This document shows positions 61,120 to 64,000 of a stretch of DNA of 64,000 nucleotides, piece by piece. The notes under the pieces were generated by a model. It was not told where the DNA came from and ran no database searches. It worked only from the letters and a program-made list of their open reading frames with translations. Every line of letters starts with the position of its first letter. The first letter of the stretch is position 1. Position numbers and translations under genes: made by a program. The stretch spans positions 124,001-188,000 of the forward strand of contig CANRFV010000002.1 in the NCBI GenBank assembly GCA_947629985.1, read 5' to 3'. Source of the DNA: an uncultured Clostridia bacterium (lineage in GTDB: Bacteria; Bacillota; Clostridia; Christensenellales; CAG-314).

Positions 61120-62484
61120 ATGTTAAAAATCAACCAAATTTGGAAAAACATTTTGTTGGAAACCGAAACCAAAGTGTCCACTTTGGCATTCGATTTGTAC
61201 GTAAACTCGTTACAGCCCGTGGGTATTTACCGCGACAGGCTTATTTTGCTGTCCGATACGCGCGCGCTTAAAAATATTGTAGACCACAATTACAAGGACG
61301 TACTTAAAAAATGCACAAACGCGGTTTTTCCGTCGATATTGGATATTGAGATCATTACGGAAGACGAACTGCCCAACGTGGGCAAAGTAGAGCAGGAAGT
61401 TGACATTCCCGTAAGCGCCAATTACGTAAACGATACGGAAGACAACGCCAACTTTGTATCTCAGTACACATTTGAAAACTTTGTCGTGGGCAAGTCCAAC
61501 GAATACGCCCATGCCGTGGCGCGCGCCGTGGCGGAAAATCCCGGCAGCAAGTACAACCCCGTGTTTATTTGGGGAGGCGTCGGCTTGGGCAAAACGCACC
61601 TTATGCACGCAATAGGCAACAGTTTGCTGCGCAACTTTCCCGAAAAGAAAATAATGTACGTAACTTGCGACCAATTTGTAAACGAATTTATCGAATCGTT
61701 GCACGACACAACCAACGCCAACGCAATGAAGAACTTTCGCGCAAAGTACCGCAAATTGGACGTTTTGATGATGGACGACGTGCAATTTTTGGCAAATAAG
61801 GAAGGTACTCAGGAAGAAATGTTCCACACCTTTAACGAACTGTACCTTGCCGACAAGCAAATTATTTTAAGCAGCGACCGTCCTCCCAAGGAAATAAAAA
61901 TAGAAGAGCGGTTAAAAACGCGTTTTGCTACGGGCGTAATTGCGGATATTCAGCCGCCCAATCTGGAAACGCGTATTGCCATTTTGCAAAAAAAGTGCAA
62001 CGCCAAGGGTTACACGCTAAATATCAAGGTGTTGGGGCTCATCGCGGAAAAAATTACCAACAACATTCGAGAAATGGAAGGTATGCTCAACCGCATTATC
62101 AGTTATTCCACGCTGGTGGGCGGCGACCCCAACGACCTTAACATAGTAAACGACGCACTGCGCGATTACGCCGATTCTTCCAACGATATTATTACGATAG
62201 ACCACATTGTAAACGCCACGTGCGAATATTTCCGCGTAAAGCGCGAGGACCTTATCGGCAAAAAGAAAAACAAGGAAATCGTCGTTCCGCGCCAAATTTG
62301 CATTTACTTGATATGCGACATTTTGGGACAAAGCGTTCCCCTTGTGTCGATAGGCGAATATTTCGGCGGGCGCGATCACACAACCGTAATGCACGCGCGC
62401 GACAAAATAAGCGAAGAATGTAAAAACAACGACGTAATTGCGGCGCAGGTAAAAGACATTCGCGACAAAATTTACAACAGATAA
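61120..62484 (+). CDS. dnaA: Chromosomal replication initiator protein DnaA
   Basis: GGVGLGKTHLMHAIGN, VLMMDDVQFLANK, GRDHTTVMHARDKI. Confidence 0.97.
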   Translation: MLKINQIWKNILLETETKVSTLAFDLYVNSLQPVGIYRDRLILLSDTRALKNIVDHNYKDVLKKCTNAVFPSILDIEIITEDELPNVGKVEQEVDIPVSANYVNDTEDNANFVSQYTFENFVVGKSNEYAHAVARAVAENPGSKYNPVFIWGGVGLGKTHLMHAIGNSLLRNFPEKKIMYVTCDQFVNEFIESLHDTTNANAMKNFRAKYRKLDVLMMDDVQFLANKEGTQEEMFHTFNELYLADKQIILSSDRPPKEIKIEERLKTRFATGVIADIQPPNLETRIAILQKKCNAKGYTLNIKVLGLIAEKITNNIREMEGMLNRIISYSTLVGGDPNDLNIVNDALRDYADSSNDIITIDHIVNATCEYFRVKREDLIGKKKNKEIVVPRQICIYLICDILGQSVPLVSIGEYFGGRDHTTVMHARDKISEECKNNDVIAAQVKDIRDKIYNR

Positions 62485-62492
62485 CTTTCACA

Positions 62493-62516
62493 AAGGCGCA
62501 ATACGCGCCTTTTTTA
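62493..62516 (+). terminator. Rho-independent terminator of dnaA
   Basis: AAGGCGC-aatac-GCGCCTTTTTT. Confidence 0.85.
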
Positions 62517-62560
62517 TTTGCAAAGGGATTTTTTTACGGCGCGTACGCGCACAAGGCAGA

Positions 62561-62991
62561 CAACAAATTGTTGCGTCGTGCAATACCACTGATAATAAGC
62601 AACAAAGCGTTAACAAAAAGCAACAAAACATTGATGTTTGTCAATAAATTATTGCCCGACAAAAGCGATGGTTGTGCGACAAAGGCATTATCGCTCCGAT
62701 GTTTATTGTAGATTTTTTTAAGTAAATACGGCATATTGTAAGCAATAATTTATTGCCTTATGCAACAATTTGTTGATAAAAAGCAACAATATGTTGCCAA
62801 CAATCAACAATTTGCTGATTTATATCAATGGTTCATTGACCACAGCCTGCAATATTTTGTTGCACCGTGCAACAGTTTGTTGACTAAATGTAATAATATG
62901 TTGACAAAAGTCAATAATACGTTTATTTATGTCAATAATTTATTGACTATATATGCGGCAAAGCGATATTGAAAAAAGCGACAAATTATCG
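62561..62991. repeat. Helically phased array of 13-bp palindromes (CAAYAAWTTRTTG), about 21-bp period
   Basis: Unit starts 62561, 62600, 62621, 62642, 62743, 62763, 62784, 62805, 62826, 62850, 62870, 62891, 62912, 62933, 62979. Confidence 0.9.
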
Positions 62992-63154
62992 ATAACAATA
63001 TTGGCGTACCCAAACAAAGTATTTGTAACTTGTGCGCCGCACAATGTGCGAAATAAAATATTTACAACAAGTTGACGCCAATACAACAGCGCAGTTGCAC
63101 TTTATACGCAATCGAATATACGCTCTCGCTTCCGCGGCGCAATCAACCCGCGCG

Positions 63155-63278
63155 CAATAAAATATTGACCGCCAAGCAACAAATTGTTGACAGGGCGGTC
63201 GATAACATAATATTCGGTGCAAAGCAACAAAACATTGCTTTGCTATTTTAATTTTTGTTCAAAAGCAACATTTTGTTG
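63155..63278. repeat. Outlying copies of the same 13-bp palindrome
   Basis: CAATAAAATATTG 63155, CAACAAATTGTTG 63177, CAACAAAACATTG 63225, CAACATTTTGTTG 63266. Confidence 0.75.
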
Positions 63279-63332
63279 CTTTTTTGCGCCTATTTTCGGC
63301 GGCAATCGCTTACGGTTTAGGCGCGCGTGAGA

Positions 63333-64000
63333 TCAATTTTTGGATTTTTCCGACTGTATGTACTCTTCTATGCGCTTGTTACTGTCGGCAAAATATTTTT
63401 TGTACGCTTCGGTAAGCATTTTGTTATATTTTTGATGTTGTTCCTTGGCGGGTTTGGTAAAGGAATACGCGCCGTTTACGCGCCATTTTTCAAATATTCC
63501 CATTTTTAGCGCGCCCGTGGGGCACAAGTGCGCGCAACGCATGCACATAATGCACTTTCCGCCGAATTTTATTTTGTTTTTTGCTATTTTTATGTTGCCT
63601 GTTGGGCAGTTGTTTACGCATTTTAGGCAGTTTACGCAGGCGTCGCTTACTTTGTACGTTTTGCCCACCAAATGCGCGCCCCATTGTTCGCAGCGCATTA
63701 CCCACGCCACAAATCCGCCGCAGGTAACCTTGGCAAGTTTGTGCGTTTTGCCGTCGATAATTTCGTTTACGTCAATGGGCACAAGTTGCTCGGCGGCGGA
63801 CCACATTTTGTACGCCATTTCGTCGGAGTGGCGGAACATTATATTGTAGGGCATACAATAGCGGCGTTCGTAAACTACCCGTATGTTACGCCGTTTGAGT
63901 ATTGCGTACAGTTTGGCGGAAGAAATGTTGTTTAGTTTAAGCGGCTCGCCCGACGTGCTGAAAACAAACGCCTTTTTGGGCGAAAGTTTGGGCAGTTGCT
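63333..64000 (-). CDS. EFR1-like flavodoxin/ferredoxin protein (truncated by window end)
   Basis: Two 4Fe-4S motifs CVNCLKCVNNCP and CIMCMRCAHLCP; the frame stays open to the window edge (AFVFSTSGEP... flavodoxin-like). Confidence 0.8.
   Translation of the reverse strand, partial: QLPKLSPKKAFVFSTSGEPLKLNNISSAKLYAILKRRNIRVVYERRYCMPYNIMFRHSDEMAYKMWSAAEQLVPIDVNEIIDGKTHKLAKVTCGGFVAWVMRCEQWGAHLVGKTYKVSDACVNCLKCVNNCPTGNIKIAKNKIKFGGKCIMCMRCAHLCPTGALKMGIFEKWRVNGAYSFTKPAKEQHQKYNKMLTEAYKKYFADSNKRIEEYIQSEKSKN

Noticed and set aside
1-64000. tRNA, rRNA, tmRNA and CRISPR content
   Set aside because: No T-loop/CCA-like patterns, rRNA signatures or regularly spaced identical repeats with unique spacers were noticed in the intergenic regions. 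This was an eye scan only, so tRNAscan/Infernal should be run to confirm.

Overview
The window looks like the origin-proximal chromosomal region of a Clostridia-like (Firmicutes-type) bacterium. Taxonomy is inferred from gene content only. Left arm: a type IV pilus ATPase/c-di-GMP signalling gene cluster (Ig-like membrane protein, REC/HD-GYP/GGDEF protein, HPt, PilB, PilT), then tilS, rsmA, an Fe-ADH, a flavin reductase, an isochorismatase-family hydrolase, a fused ABC transporter, rlmL-like, an M32 carboxypeptidase, a P-type ATPase, tsaD, cls, an amidase-like protein, addAB, a lipoprotein, ftsH and yyaC. Right arm: a roughly 4 kb gene-poor region with six parS sites, parB-parA, mnmE-mnmG-rsmG (inverted relative to the usual order), jag-yidC-yidD-rnpA-rpmH, deoD, dnaN, rubrerythrin, a PnuC-like protein, a nitroreductase, dnaA and a ferredoxin-type protein. 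dnaN is separated from dnaA and lies upstream of it. Most unusual signals: (1) an array of about 20 degenerate 13-bp palindromes at about 21-bp (two helical turns) spacing immediately 3' of dnaA; (2) a separate 19-20 bp AT-rich tandem array, with a higher-order 113-bp repeat, between dnaN and dnaA; (3) a composite interspersed repeat found right after the stop codons of three genes in sense orientation, two of them followed by variable-stem/constant-linker hairpin arrays; (4) a decayed second parB 3' end inside the parS region; (5) a chimeric XRE/matrixin-tail ORF next to a 106-bp templated-looking duplication of the neighbouring ABC gene; (6) a G9 tract inside the probable promoter spacer of the pilus/c-di-GMP cluster. 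No tRNA, rRNA or CRISPR was seen. All homology calls are by eye, with no database search.
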